From Typha latifolia (lineage: Eukaryota; Streptophyta; Magnoliopsida; Poales; Typhaceae): 64,000 nucleotides of DNA. The notes under the pieces were generated by a model. That model was not told the origin of the DNA, ran no database searches, and saw only the letters and a list, made by a program, of their open reading frames with translations. A program made the translations under genes and the position numbers. Shown here piece after piece: positions 9,846-21,418 of this stretch. Numbering within the stretch: the first letter of the stretch is position 1; the number at the start of each line of letters is the position of its first letter. The stretch lies in the NCBI GenBank assembly GCA_019914945.1, contig CM034102.1:62001-126000 (forward strand). Reading direction: 5' to 3'.

Positions 9846-12800
9846 TATGTACGTACATTATGTAGCCCTATGGTGGGAAAGTACCACACTGCCTCTCACC
9901 AGGGTGCTCACCTCTCTCTCTTGTCTCCATCTTGTAAGTACCACTTAGTACTCCCATTCCCATAACCATCCACTGGTTGTGAGATCTTTGCCATGACGTG
10001 AGGAGGAGGGAAAAGGCCAAGAACGATTTTTAATGTATCTTCCCCTCTTGGCATCTTTTTGATTGAGAGAGTGATTGGTTGCTAATAGTAAAGTACTACT
10101 TTTCTAGTGAAACGCCGCACCAATCTATGGAGTACAAAAGGAGCAGGACAAGAGATCAAAGCATGGACATAATTTTAAGTGATCCGGAAGATTTCATGAC
10201 ACAATTTATGTCCTTTTCGTTGTTTCATGAATGCCACCACTTCACGAACAAAGAATGCTCCCCTTCTTTTTCTTTGCAATTTGTAGTAATTAATCTACAA
10301 AAGAGATCTAGAGATAATTATGGCAACATAAATCATAAAAAACTACATAAAATTTTATAATTTATTGACAAGTTAAAGGTTCTAGATCTATATAAATGTG
10401 CTGAGCAACCAACCAAAGATACCTTGTCCGTTGTCAAAAAAGCAGTGTGAAAAGTTTACAACAGATTCTCTGATTATGAACTATAAAACAAAACAATAAT
10501 AGGACGCCAATGACATCCTTCAGATCCGCACAACTCTTGAAAATAATATTTGAAGATTAAATGTGCTGCTACAAAATTTTAATGTTTACAGAGATGACGA
10601 CTTAAGTACAACCTCATAATCAATGAGATCCTCCAAAAAAAAACCCCTTGCAATCATTAATGCTCTAGAAAGAGGTCAAAGTTCTACTTATTGTCATCAA
10701 CTTATATATAAGTAATGGAAGTAAGGCTACGTACGTCAGGCTCAATTTCACACTACAATAGGTATACCAAATTTATGTGGTGTAATGATGCTGGATAATA
10801 AAATAAACATAGACCAACCAAGATCAAACAGCAATTAGGATAAGGTTCGAATTTACTTAAACTAATGACACAAGGCTAAGATTGTTTAGAACCGACAATC
10901 TAATGAATCACAAATAGATAGGCCAATACACTGGGAATGCTCCACTAGACAAAAGAATTCCAAATTAATTGTCCATGTAGGACAGAGTAGCACTACATTA
11001 GCATGTAATGATGAGTAGCATCTATCGGACATAAGTTGACACTTAGCATGTCAATGGCTCGCATATAATTGTTTATCAGCTAAACAAATAATTAGCGCAT
11101 CTTTCCATCTCATATGGAGCTCCTACAAAAGTTTTTTTTTTTCCCCCTTTCTTCTTCTTCTTCTCCTCCTTCCAATTAAGTGAAATAATCAAGGGGCTTT
11201 AACTTTGGGGGTGGGGCAAGGGGTTCCATAGTAGATGCATAAGATGGAATCTAGAGAAAAGAGGAAGGGATGAAGAGGAAGAAGTGGAGGAATCTGGTAG
11301 TCTAAGATGATAAGGCTTCAACTTTCTTGTTTATTATGGGCTCCCTTAGACTACGTCCAAAACTAGTAAGGGGTTAAATTCTCCCACCTCCACTAGATGT
11401 CATGTCAAAAGGACCAAGCTAGAGTTTTTGTAGTGCTCCTTATCCCAAAGCACAAAACCCCAAAAACAAGTTGGAGTTGGCCACCACCACCACCACCACC
11501 ACCCCCCGAGACAAAAGAAGACGGAGAGAGAAGAGGGGAAAGCTTACCTTCAAGTCATTGACACTTGCTCCCTACCCAACTAATACTAATCCTCCTCACT
11601 CCTTTAGCTTCCAGCAAGAGGCTCGAAAAGGAGATTGGCTATTCTAAACTAGGGTTCCACATGCCCCTCTCAAATTGGAAAAGGTTAGTAGCCAGTTTGG
11701 TAGCCATGCAGGCAGTGGGCTCCATTACCATTTTGGCCCAAAGCCCATATTGATATAATTTATAAACCGATAAGATAAGTCTTTCATAATGTTTTTAAGC
11801 TCATGAGATGCTGCGATTGTTTTCCATACCTCTCTCCTTTTTTTTAGGACATGTGTCACCATGAGGAATTCATTACAGTATCGCCACATTTTAGGAAGAG
11901 ACACATGGCTTAGCTAAGTCCATTAGTCTTCATACCTTTGTAGCCCAACGGTCCATAATAGACTTTATAGAGGGAGAGGAAGAGGGAGAGGGAGATGGAT
12001 CACATCCGATACATTGGAGAAAATTATTGGAGATGAATTCAATAGACCACTGCAATGTTCTGGCTGTAGTTGTTGGGACTTATTGCAAAGGTAGTACAAC
12101 AACCCACTTCCAAAGGTCCAACCTATGGGTTAGTACCACCCATTTGAACGACGCCATCACACAAGATATGCAAAAGTTACCAAGGTCTTCTAAATTCATA
12201 AGACCACATTATGTGATCCTCATTGTGGACACCCACCCAAGAAATATAGTCTCCTATGCACTATTTGGAGAAACGACCGACAGACAGACCGACATGCGAG
12301 CACGCCGGCTCGCCGTGGGTCCTTGAAACTGGTGGGGTGACAAACTTGGAGAAGCAAAGTAGTCGTCACTTTTCCATTTATGGCAACGGTGGTGCTGAAC
12401 ACTAGAAGATGAGCGGTCTGTCAACTTTCTTGACAAGTCACTCAACAAACAACAAACAACAAACAACAAACCAAGAAGAAAAAAAAAAAAGTAAAAGGAA
12501 CTTTCTTGACAAAGGTCTGCTTTCGGTTTGTCATAGATGGAAATTTTGGGGGCAACTCCTAAAAGCAAACGGAACTGTTGCTTATTTTATGTGTTCCATC
12601 TTTGTATTCAGCAATTCCCACCCGTTACTCTTCTCCCACTCAAAACTTTACGACTCAAAAGTCAAATCATTCCTCCCTTCGTAGAGTAAGACATCTCTTT
12701 GTGGGCGGAAAAGAAGGACCTGCCCATTCATTAATTTAATGCATGAAGTGACCGAGTGAATCCCTAATAAATGGAAGATAGACACAATAACTTGAAACGT

Positions 12801-13947
12801 GGCTTAAGCATCCTTCTATTCTAAGTGTTGACTAATTTCCAGGAGTAAAAAGGAATCGCAAGTAAACACCAAACAGTGAAAGGAAGGAATAACTGGAGTA
12901 ATAGAAACCCAACAAGGCATGCAAATGGAAAAGAACATATTCCCATTGTAGATCAGGTGGAAATGGAAGAGAAAGTCAGATGTTCAAACTTAGATAGTAG
13001 TATTGGCTCTTTATTTGTAGTCAAACAAAAATTGGATAAGTGTGGACCGACTAATAACCTGAAATGATTTGACCAAAAAAACTTTGATCGAGATTGCTCA
13101 ACCTCAACCAAACACGAAACAAGCGTGTTCGTGGATGCCAACTAAGACAAAAGGCAAGTAAGCATCAGAGCTACAATGGAGAGTTTATATCAAGCAAGAA
13201 CGCATCATGGAATTCCAAAAGGCGTGCTTAAAATGACGGGGAAATTAAGAATATTGGATAAAGCATCGGATTCAAACTCTATGCCGAGTCTTGTTGCGTC
13301 TTTATTTGAGTTACGAATGGATAAGTCTGGACTGCTCCATGATCGAAAAAAGACTGTTGAAAAACTTCTGATCAGATGCCAAATCAGAGAGGTCAGTCAG
13401 TGTCAGACAATAGTGGCGCATTTATCTCAGGCAAGCATGCAAAATGAGTCACTCGGAAACAACAACAACTCAAGGAACTCAGATGAGACCCGGCAAACTA
13501 TTGGACTTCATCAGAGAATGCCTTTGAAATTGATAGATGAACTCGTGAAGACTAATCAGGGAAGACAGGAAACTTAGTACATTTCTTGTAACAAGTCTAG
13601 ACTATATACGAGCTTCCCAAAATGGATAAGTATTCCCCCAGATATCATCGTTTAACAGCTGAACTATTCAGGAAACAAATAGGATTAGGGAACTTAGTTC
13701 TAGAATAACCTGCACAATGCCATGCCTGAAAGCAGTTTTGATAGCACAGTAATCTGAGACCATAAAATGAGGCACAAGTAGAATTGCAGAAACATGATCA
13801 AGTTATATGTATTTTGACTGACTTATCGGTCAAATATCATCTCTCTACATGTTAAAACTTTTTACTAAAATTTTACAGAGAAAACAATGTGACATGATGC
13901 TCGAACATATCATGGAGTTAGTAACGTGTCACCTGCAAATTGTCTCT

Positions 13948-15735
13948 TCACTCTTCATCATTAGCTTCTTTCTCTTCCAGTTCATCCACATCATCCTCCT
14001 CATCATCAAGTGCATCTATCAAGTATCACACACTCCTTTTTCAAGTCTATTACAAACCACGTATATGGAAATAATTTATTGAGAAGCATGATACAGTTGT
14101 TATTATGAAGAGATCCACACAATGGAGAGCATAAACACAGGAGTATAGTACAGCATCATTCAGCATTCTCCTGATTTATCATACACTACTAAAGGTGAAA
14201 ATTAATTAGAAAAATGCAGTACAACAAAAAATATATGGTAAATCCAACTATCTGGTTTCTAGTATGACTATCATTTTTCTTATAAATGGTAGGCAAAGCT
14301 AAATGCTGTTGCCATAATCTTCCCACTTATCCTTCTGAAGGACTAGTAAGTGTTCTTATATTGTTGATCCACTGTGTAAATTTCCTCGTACCTTTTAACA
14401 AGCACCTCCATACCTCCATCGTTCTTCTTATGGAAGACAAACTATCTTGAATTACAATAGAGTATAAAATCTTGTCTATTTGAAGGCAGCGATTGGCTTT
14501 ATAATTCCTCATCTCTGGGATACAACAGATGGGCCACCTTTAGTTTTCTTTCCCATTTAATTCTTCACGAACTTATAATATATGTTTGTGATAGTGTCAG
14601 CAGATTACTCCAACTTATTAGTTATACCTGATGTACTTAAGTGTCTAGGTACAGTAACTACATCATAAAAAGTTAAAAACATGGAAAGTAAACATGCTCA
14701 CAGTAATATCCATTCATCCAACAAGTCGATACATGTATAGAGTCTAGATCAACTCCAGTGCTTCTTCCAGTGTATGGCCCAACTAAATTAATTCCATAAT
14801 ATCAAGAAATCCCGTAAGACTAATTTGACATAAGTTAATTTAGGAAATAACTAGCTTAATCCTGCATAATTCTGAATGTTAGCATCTCCTTGGCCAAGGA
14901 TTTCTACACTGTTTGTGTCTGTTATTATTGGTCTGATTGTCTAGCACAAGCCTGATATTTTGCATATATAACAAAGAGCATTTGCCTAGTTATGTACCTG
15001 TAGACTTAGATGGTGTGGCACTTTGTGCTGGTGCATTGACTTGATCTGTGGTATCAAGAAGATACTGAAGTTCCAAAAGTTGCAGAAAGGACTCCGTTTG
15101 GGAGTTTCGGCAATGACCTACACATAGTGAAAGACTGAATGAGAAAAAGAATGTGCAATGCATATAGACAACTCATGTGTAAGAATGCATGGAAGCAACA
15201 TATCTACAAACTCAGTCAGAGCACAGTCAACATTAAATGGTTTAGCGTCAAGAGTTCTGAAGAACAAGGATTGCTTCTGAAACTTCCATGACTCTGTTAT
15301 TGCTCTCACAATACATACTTGATGACATAGAACTCGAGAACAAGCAAGGGGTAAATGGTTAATAGTGAAAGAGAATACATGAATCCCATCAGGAGAAACA
15401 AATCCAACAAGAGAAGTGGACTCCTAGAATCCATGGGTCTCAGTTAAGTTTAGCATCGGAAAACGGACGTTTTTACAATTGGTGCTACAATGCACAAGCG
15501 GTAAGAGAAAAACATCTTATAAGAGTGAAGAATAAATTTTCAAAACTTTGAGCATTTCAAACTTCAAATTAGATTACTAAAGGTGAATTCCGAAGTAATA
15601 ATAATGAAATATCTACATTGGGAAGAATATCAGCAAGGTTTTAACTTTTAAGTGCCACCTGGAAAGTACTGCACTAAGCAGCACATCTTGTGCCAACAAC
15701 TAGATAGCACAAAAACAATGGTGGCACAGTAAGGG

Positions 15736-15779
<44 letters not shown>

Positions 15780-18700
15780 GCAGAGGACGAGAACCAAAGG
15801 TAACTGGAAAGTGATTAGAGGGCGAACAATGGAAAGACAGAGACAAAAACAGGGCTTTAAGATCGGTCTTGGGTATGATATGATCCAAAATACAACCCCA
15901 AATCCCTAGATTATGAACATAGCTCTCCACCCTCAAATCATCCCTCCTTTCATCCCTCATCAACATGAATGCTGGCCAAGGGCAGACGCAAAAGTTGCAC
16001 CGGAACTTGGTAGGACTTCAATTCGTGTTGTAGAAAGGATTTAAAAAATAAGAATTATAGTCTAACCAAACAGAGTATGGGGAAGAAGGATGATGACAAT
16101 AAGGTGGTGGCTGCGCAAAACCTAGAGGTATAGAACACAAATCTTCAAGTAAATTCTTACGAATACAGTCTGGAAACAAGCCTTTCAGAAAGTCTACCAA
16201 AGCTAGGTTTTATTTGGGAAATAAAATACACACAAAATATGTAAAAATTCTGAAAGTTACCGGTAAGAAACGGACTTGAGAGTTGATGAGAAGGATCATA
16301 GGATGGGGTAGACTGTAGAAAATCAAAAGGTTTGGCCCCTCTAGCATCTAACTTTTGCCTCACCCACTGCCGGTGATCTTGCACGTCATGCTGTTCAACG
16401 CTGATGAGAACATTGATAAACTTTTAGTATCTCAGATATTGACAGAACATGAAACTCATCAAACAGTACTTAATAATCAAGATAGAAATAAGATCCCACC
16501 TCAGATTAACTGATTTTCGAGTCAATGGGAAGGAACTATGAAACATCCGCGTTATTGCAAGCCACTCTTCATCATACTGAATTTCATATGGTCCTGGATC
16601 GGATTTGATGTCAAAAATCTGAAAAGGCAGAGATGATTGTCCCATGGAATCTAGCAACTTGCTCATCAGAACTGAAACTAAGTACCAAATACAGTCATGC
16701 AATACCTGCAAAAATTTGCGCCCACGGAGACACTTATCAAGTGCAAGAAACTTAGTAACAGGCCCATCCTCCCCATGCTGTATGATAGCTGGAAATTTAC
16801 AGTGAAGATGAGCAGAAAACCAATAATTTGGTCTCAATTTGTTTAGCAACTGTGCAGCAGGCTTGCTACCTAGGGTTCTCTTCTGGACCTAGTAACCATT
16901 GAGATATTCCATTAGAAACTTCTGCTGAAAGCAGGAAAATATAAAGATTGAAACATTTCTTTCACAACACAAGAAGGTAAAGTAAATACAACTCCCCAAA
17001 AAGGAGAATAATTTATTTGATTACACTGGAGAGAAAGGAAGGAGGAATAAAAAAAATCATCTTACTTAATACAAAGATTTCTATAAGAAACCACAGGCAA
17101 TCAACACAATGAAAAACTTTTGTGATATAAGAAATCATAGGCAAGCTTTCATGATAGAATAGCTCTACCAGGATATGGCATCTAGCTGCATACAAAATCA
17201 AGCTTATAAGCTGCTGTTGCACCCAAAATCCAAATAGACCTTGCAAGTTCTTATCATTGACAACTAAAAGTGAAAAGGAACTTCCAGGAATATTATCATA
17301 ACCAGCAAAACAAAGACAATTTTCTCCCTTTTACTGAATTTCCTTGCACAACAAAATGCAAAAAGCTTTTATTTCTTACTTGTTAACAATTAAGAGTGAT
17401 TGAATGATCAGAATCAAGTATTCAGTTTTTCACCAAAGCATACCATATGAAATAATAGGTTAACAAATTTGAAATTACCTCTTCTCTGAAATATGGTTTA
17501 AGTCGAACAAGTTTCTGCCAGTTTCCATACTCTGTGATTCCGAGGGGCCAATCATGCGACAAGAATATATCTATTGGTTCCTTAACACTCATAAGCTTTA
17601 AGACATCATAATGCCGCACATGGTATACCGACCGTATGTCACTCTCATTATATGGAGTCCTCTCATAATGCCCTGCTTAAAAAATAATCAGCCATAAATC
17701 CACATATCAAGTACGGCAAAATAGAATCAATAATTTACAAAATAGCAAAAAATATTTAGAAAATGATGGTTCACTAAAAAAGCATTAATCTGATCCAGTA
17801 ACATAATTGACTTTTTTTATAAGTTAAAGATAAAAAAGGAAAAATCACATTGTGATTAATACATATAGAAGATAAGTTGCTTATTAATGTTATCTATATC
17901 TCAAGTATGAATCCACAGATTCAAAGTCAAACTTGCCTAAAAAGTAATGTTGTGGCTTATAAATTCCTGAAAGCCCTCCTATTCGGATGTTGCCAAACTT
18001 AATAATTCCAGCATAGCCCAAGAAGTAAATGTTAGGCGCAGCCCATCCTCCATAATACCTAGTAAAAGAGCCATTAACAGTACATCATAATGCCATCAGA
18101 AGAAGAAAAGGAAGGATGGCGGACACTAAGAAAATAAGTGTGCAAGAATTCTGTTAGACCAACAGAAATTGAGAAAAAAACTGATAAAATCACAGAATAT
18201 GTTTTAATATGTTTTGCAAAGTAGTTTCCATTAAATCTTAAGTATACTCTTCAACTTTCTAATTTCTAAACATTTTTTATGGCTTGAAACTTGCAGATTT
18301 ACTAATTGTACTCCTAAATTCTGTCAGGATACACAAATCTCCCCGAGTTTATGGTTCTAAAAGCAGTCAGATAACAATGCTGGAGAAATTAAATGAATAC
18401 AGAGTTGTTCATACATTTTCAAAGCCAGTTATCTAATAATAAAACAACAAACTTACAATTCCCACAAGTAATTAGACGCCTCATGATTTCCACCAATGAA
18501 TATGGTCGGATATGGAGCTACTTCTTGTCCTGAGTAGTACTTCCAGAATGACTTCATATCACGATATTTTGGTTTGACATTTAAGCTCTGAAGGTCACTT
18601 TCGTTCCTAACAGCCTGTTTAAACAAAAAGAGGAAAAGGGCAAAAGAGAAGTGTAGATGACAGGATAAGATGAAACCCGGTATCAAAAAACTGACGAGAA

Positions 18701-19121
18701 AGAAGAGAAGCCAGCGATTAATTGACAAATTTAAAAAGGACGATATCTTTTCTTAGAGACCTTGATCAATATAGGCAATAAGTCTCGGTTTAAACTCCCT
18801 GGAATTGCCTCATCGTTCATGAACTCAAAATTTAGTTTTTCTTTCGCAATCATGCATTTCTGCAATTATAAGAAGTATAGCTGGAAGGATCTATTACAAC
18901 AAAACAATTACCTGGAAATCTCCGCAACATATGAGGAGGTCGATCTTGGTCTTCTCCGCTTCCTCCAGTTTCTTCAGCGTCGCGTATACATTGTCCAGCT
19001 CACCATGCATGCATCCCTCCACCGCTATCTGATTCCAAAACGTAGAAGGAAAGCAGACGCTTAACAGCACAGAACCCAAGAAAAGGTTGAAGAAGGTAGA
19101 TTGATCGGTTCTCACCTTCAT
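13948..19121 (-). CDS. DBR1: RNA lariat debranching enzyme
   Basis: Hydrolyses the 2'-5' branch bond of excised intron lariats in the nucleus. Ten coding exons: 19116-19121, 18912-19028, 18457-18614, 17937-18058, 17479-17672, 16706-16888, 16500-16618, 16261-16400, 14998-15117 and 13948-14015. They join in frame to 408 residues, close to the usual plant length. The metallophosphoesterase motifs are present: GCMHGEL (residues 7-13), CCGDF (36-40), GGNHE (82-86), SHDWP (173-177) and SAHLHCKF (224-231). The DBR1 C-terminal domain follows ([10 protein letters not shown]) and then an acidic tail ([14 protein letters not shown]). Coding exon 1 is only ATGAAG. Intron 4 has a GC donor (GCAAGT at 17936-17931). 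Introns 8 and 9 are long and without coding content; intron 8 carries a GA microsatellite. Intron 8, exon 9 and part of intron 9 are duplicated at 34.6-35.45 kb. Confidence 0.95.
15738..15777. repeat. (GA)n microsatellite in DBR1 intron 8
   Basis: A GA run of about 38 bp inside the 15118-16260 intron. It is CT on the transcribed strand. Confidence 0.95.
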
Positions 19122-19472
19122 CTGTGGAATCTAGAGAGACCCCAAAGGACGAGCGGTGGGGAAACGCAAAAACCCCTAAAACCTAAGAGGTAACTGGGCT
19201 TTGGAGAGAGAGAGGCGCGCGAGAGGTCGTTGGTATCATAGCGGAGTATCCATATGTTAACCCGGATCCGCGTAATTATGTGAACGCGTTCGACGGAAAC
19301 CGGAACTTTGTGAAGGATGTTTTGGCCCAATAAAATGATGCGGTCTTCTGAGAAGCTGTTAAAATAAACGAGCGAGGGGAAGTCATTCCATGGTACTCGA
19401 AAGCTTCTACCCATATGAGATGAGCGGCCTCCTCTTTCGTAGACTAGGAGAAGTGAGCCGAAGGCTAGGTGC

Positions 19473-19926
19473 TTGACGAAATGCGTCTATGACTTATGGT
19501 TACATCCTTCTAGTTCTAAATCAAGACATGAGACGATCAACTTTCCTTTTACTGGGTTCTTGGGATTTGGCCAATGCGGAGAACTGACGGCGGCAGAGTT
19601 GGTGAAGGCGATTGCGGATCCCTTCCTCCACCCTAGCTACACGAATTCAATCACGGGATTGCTTCCGGCCCCCCTATGTCAGACAATTTTCGACACGGCC
19701 GTGGCAAAAGTACTTTCTCCCACGGGGTTAGCCATGGGGAAAGTATGCTGCACCCCGAGCTTGGAATCGAAGTCTGAGCTCAGGGAGGATATTAAATAAG
19801 ACGATGTGGGCGTTGCGGCGTTCAGCGTTCAGCGTTCTACTTCTGGAGAGGGAAGGGATTGAGGCTTTACGAGCTCACTTCGTTGGCTTTGTGTCGGGTC
19901 CTTGACTTGGCGCCGTTCTTGTTGCG
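19473..19926 (+). pseudogene. Fragment resembling the N-terminal exon of midasin (MDN1)
   Basis: One frame from about 19473 to the TAA at 19797-19799 contains INFPFTGFLGFGQCG, ELVKAIADPFLHPSYT and later residues. After a frame change near 19830-19840 a second frame reads FYFWRGKGLRLYELTSLALC, then VLDLAPFLLR, and stops at a GT that looks like a splice donor (19927). In order and spacing this resembles the first exon of midasin, the giant AAA ATPase of pre-60S ribosome maturation, whose N-terminus has a similar FLHP motif and then an RLHEL..L-like block. The link to midasin rests on remembered family features, not on a search. There is no usable ATG, one in-frame stop and one frame change, and no further exons follow. 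The frame change coincides with a short direct duplication (GTTCAGC twice). I therefore call it a broken gene fragment. Confidence 0.5.
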
Positions 19927-21418
19927 GTAATTCTTTATCGACAGTAGCATATGAATTTTTAAAGGACTTACATTTGGGGTCGACTGGGATTATGGACTTT
20001 TAGTTTCAGTGTTACTGGGTTGTGTAGTATGAAATCTTTCTTGCCAGTGATTTCATGTTTCATGACACGAAAATGATTATATTGCACAAGAAAAGGTTGA
20101 GATAAATGCTGGTTAGTTTAGTAATGCTAATAAAGTAGTTTACTGAGGTTATGCTAGTTGCAGAATATTAGTAATGCTAATAAAGTAGTTTACGACGGCT
20201 CAAAAACTCTCTCTCAATTACCCACGTTGATGCAAGTCCATTTGACGTGAAGGTTTTATATGAAATGCTCCCTAGATTCTGCAGCTTCTGTGGACAGATA
20301 GAGCAAGAAATGAGTGAATGCAACTTCAAAAAGATCTTCAAGCAAAGATTGTCAAAGAGTACCCCTCCCAGAGAAGCAAGCTAATGAAATTTCTAGAACT
20401 AAGATTTTTCTACTTGTCCGCTCCTTTTTGTCGGATGATCGGTAAAGATCTCGGCCGGCATCGTTGAGAGCACGGAGCTTTGCCATTACGTTCCACCTTG
20501 GAGGAGGAAGGCGTATACGGAGTTGTCAGACCCGATTAGGGATTCATTGGGGATCATGAAAACAAATAGTATCTTCTAATTATCAAATTTTCCAAAATGT
20601 TATCTTGTTTTATTCATGATAATGTTAATCCGAGTCTCTCATCCCTTGCTCCAAAATGTTAAGAGTGGTATATCTTTAATATTATATGCAAGAATGTTAT
20701 CCAAGATTTTCATCGTCTATAATATTATATATGATATTATTTCGACTGTCATATTGGTTGAGTAAGTGAAGGAATTGGACACGTTAAACCTCCAATCGAT
20801 CCTATATGACAATTAGATAAAGATGAATCTCTGCATCATGTGGCCTCTCAAAGACGAGGAAAATATTAGTCTATGTCTTGTTTAATTTAAGACTAAATTT
20901 TAAATTTGATTAGTTAGTCTTATTTTTTAGTCATTATTTTTTTAATAGTAAATTTGATTAGATATAAAAAAAGAAAAAGATATATATAATTATTAAATCA
21001 GTTTAAGAGTCCTAAAACAGTTTAGAAAGTCCCTAAACTCAAAACAAACGAGGCATATATCGTAATCAACTGGGGGAAGTTTATGTGTGACGTAGAGCAG
21101 TATGCATTTTGCAATAAATGGCTTCCTCATAAAATCGATATGACAGCGGTGCCAAGTTGTATAAAATTGCTTATTAGAGAGCAGTAAATCCTTTTCCTTT
21201 ATTTACAAGTCCATTTTAGAAATTCGAATTATATTTAGTGAATATCATAATTAAATTAATTATTTATTCACTGACTGTATGGAAATGATGCCGATCCATT
21301 ATTTGATTGGTGGGTCCCCACGTCCTTACCAGTACTATATCACCAGTCAAAGCTCCTCCATGTCTCCTCGCAAGCTCGAGTAGAGAGGAGGCAGAAGAAA
21401 TCGGAAACGGCAATCGCT
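19927..21418. other. Intergenic between the midasin-like fragment and GALDH
   Basis: AT-rich, no gene seen. It contains a 26 bp direct repeat (20118-20143 and 20168-20193). The last 120 bp form the promoter and leader of GALDH. Confidence 0.5.
20118..20193. repeat. 26 bp direct repeat, copies 50 bp apart
   Basis: The words TTAGTAATGCTAATAAAG plus AGTTTAC occur at 20118-20143 and again, identical, at 20168-20193. The DNA between and around the copies is not repeated. Confidence 0.85.

Larger units (their letters stand above)
8987..13947. other. Long intergenic stretch, no convincing gene
   Basis: I found no conserved protein, tRNA or rRNA here. The stretch contains a GA microsatellite (about 9428-9488), a GTAT/GTAC tetranucleotide run (about 9802-9845), a CCA run (about 11483-11506) and AACA-rich sequence near 12440-12470. 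The longest open frame from an ATG (13176-13577, 133 codons) has no recognisable domain and no splice context. Confidence 0.5.

Noticed and set aside
13176..13577. ATG-initiated open frame of 133 codons (+)
   Set aside because: No recognisable domain, no splice context and AT-rich low-information composition. It lies in a 5 kb stretch without other gene signals. Kept only as a note; transcript data would be needed.
16018..16200. 60-codon frame within DBR1 intron 8
   Set aside because: Lies between exons whose junction is already in frame (Thr-Gly-His), and its sequence is unlike any DBR1 segment.
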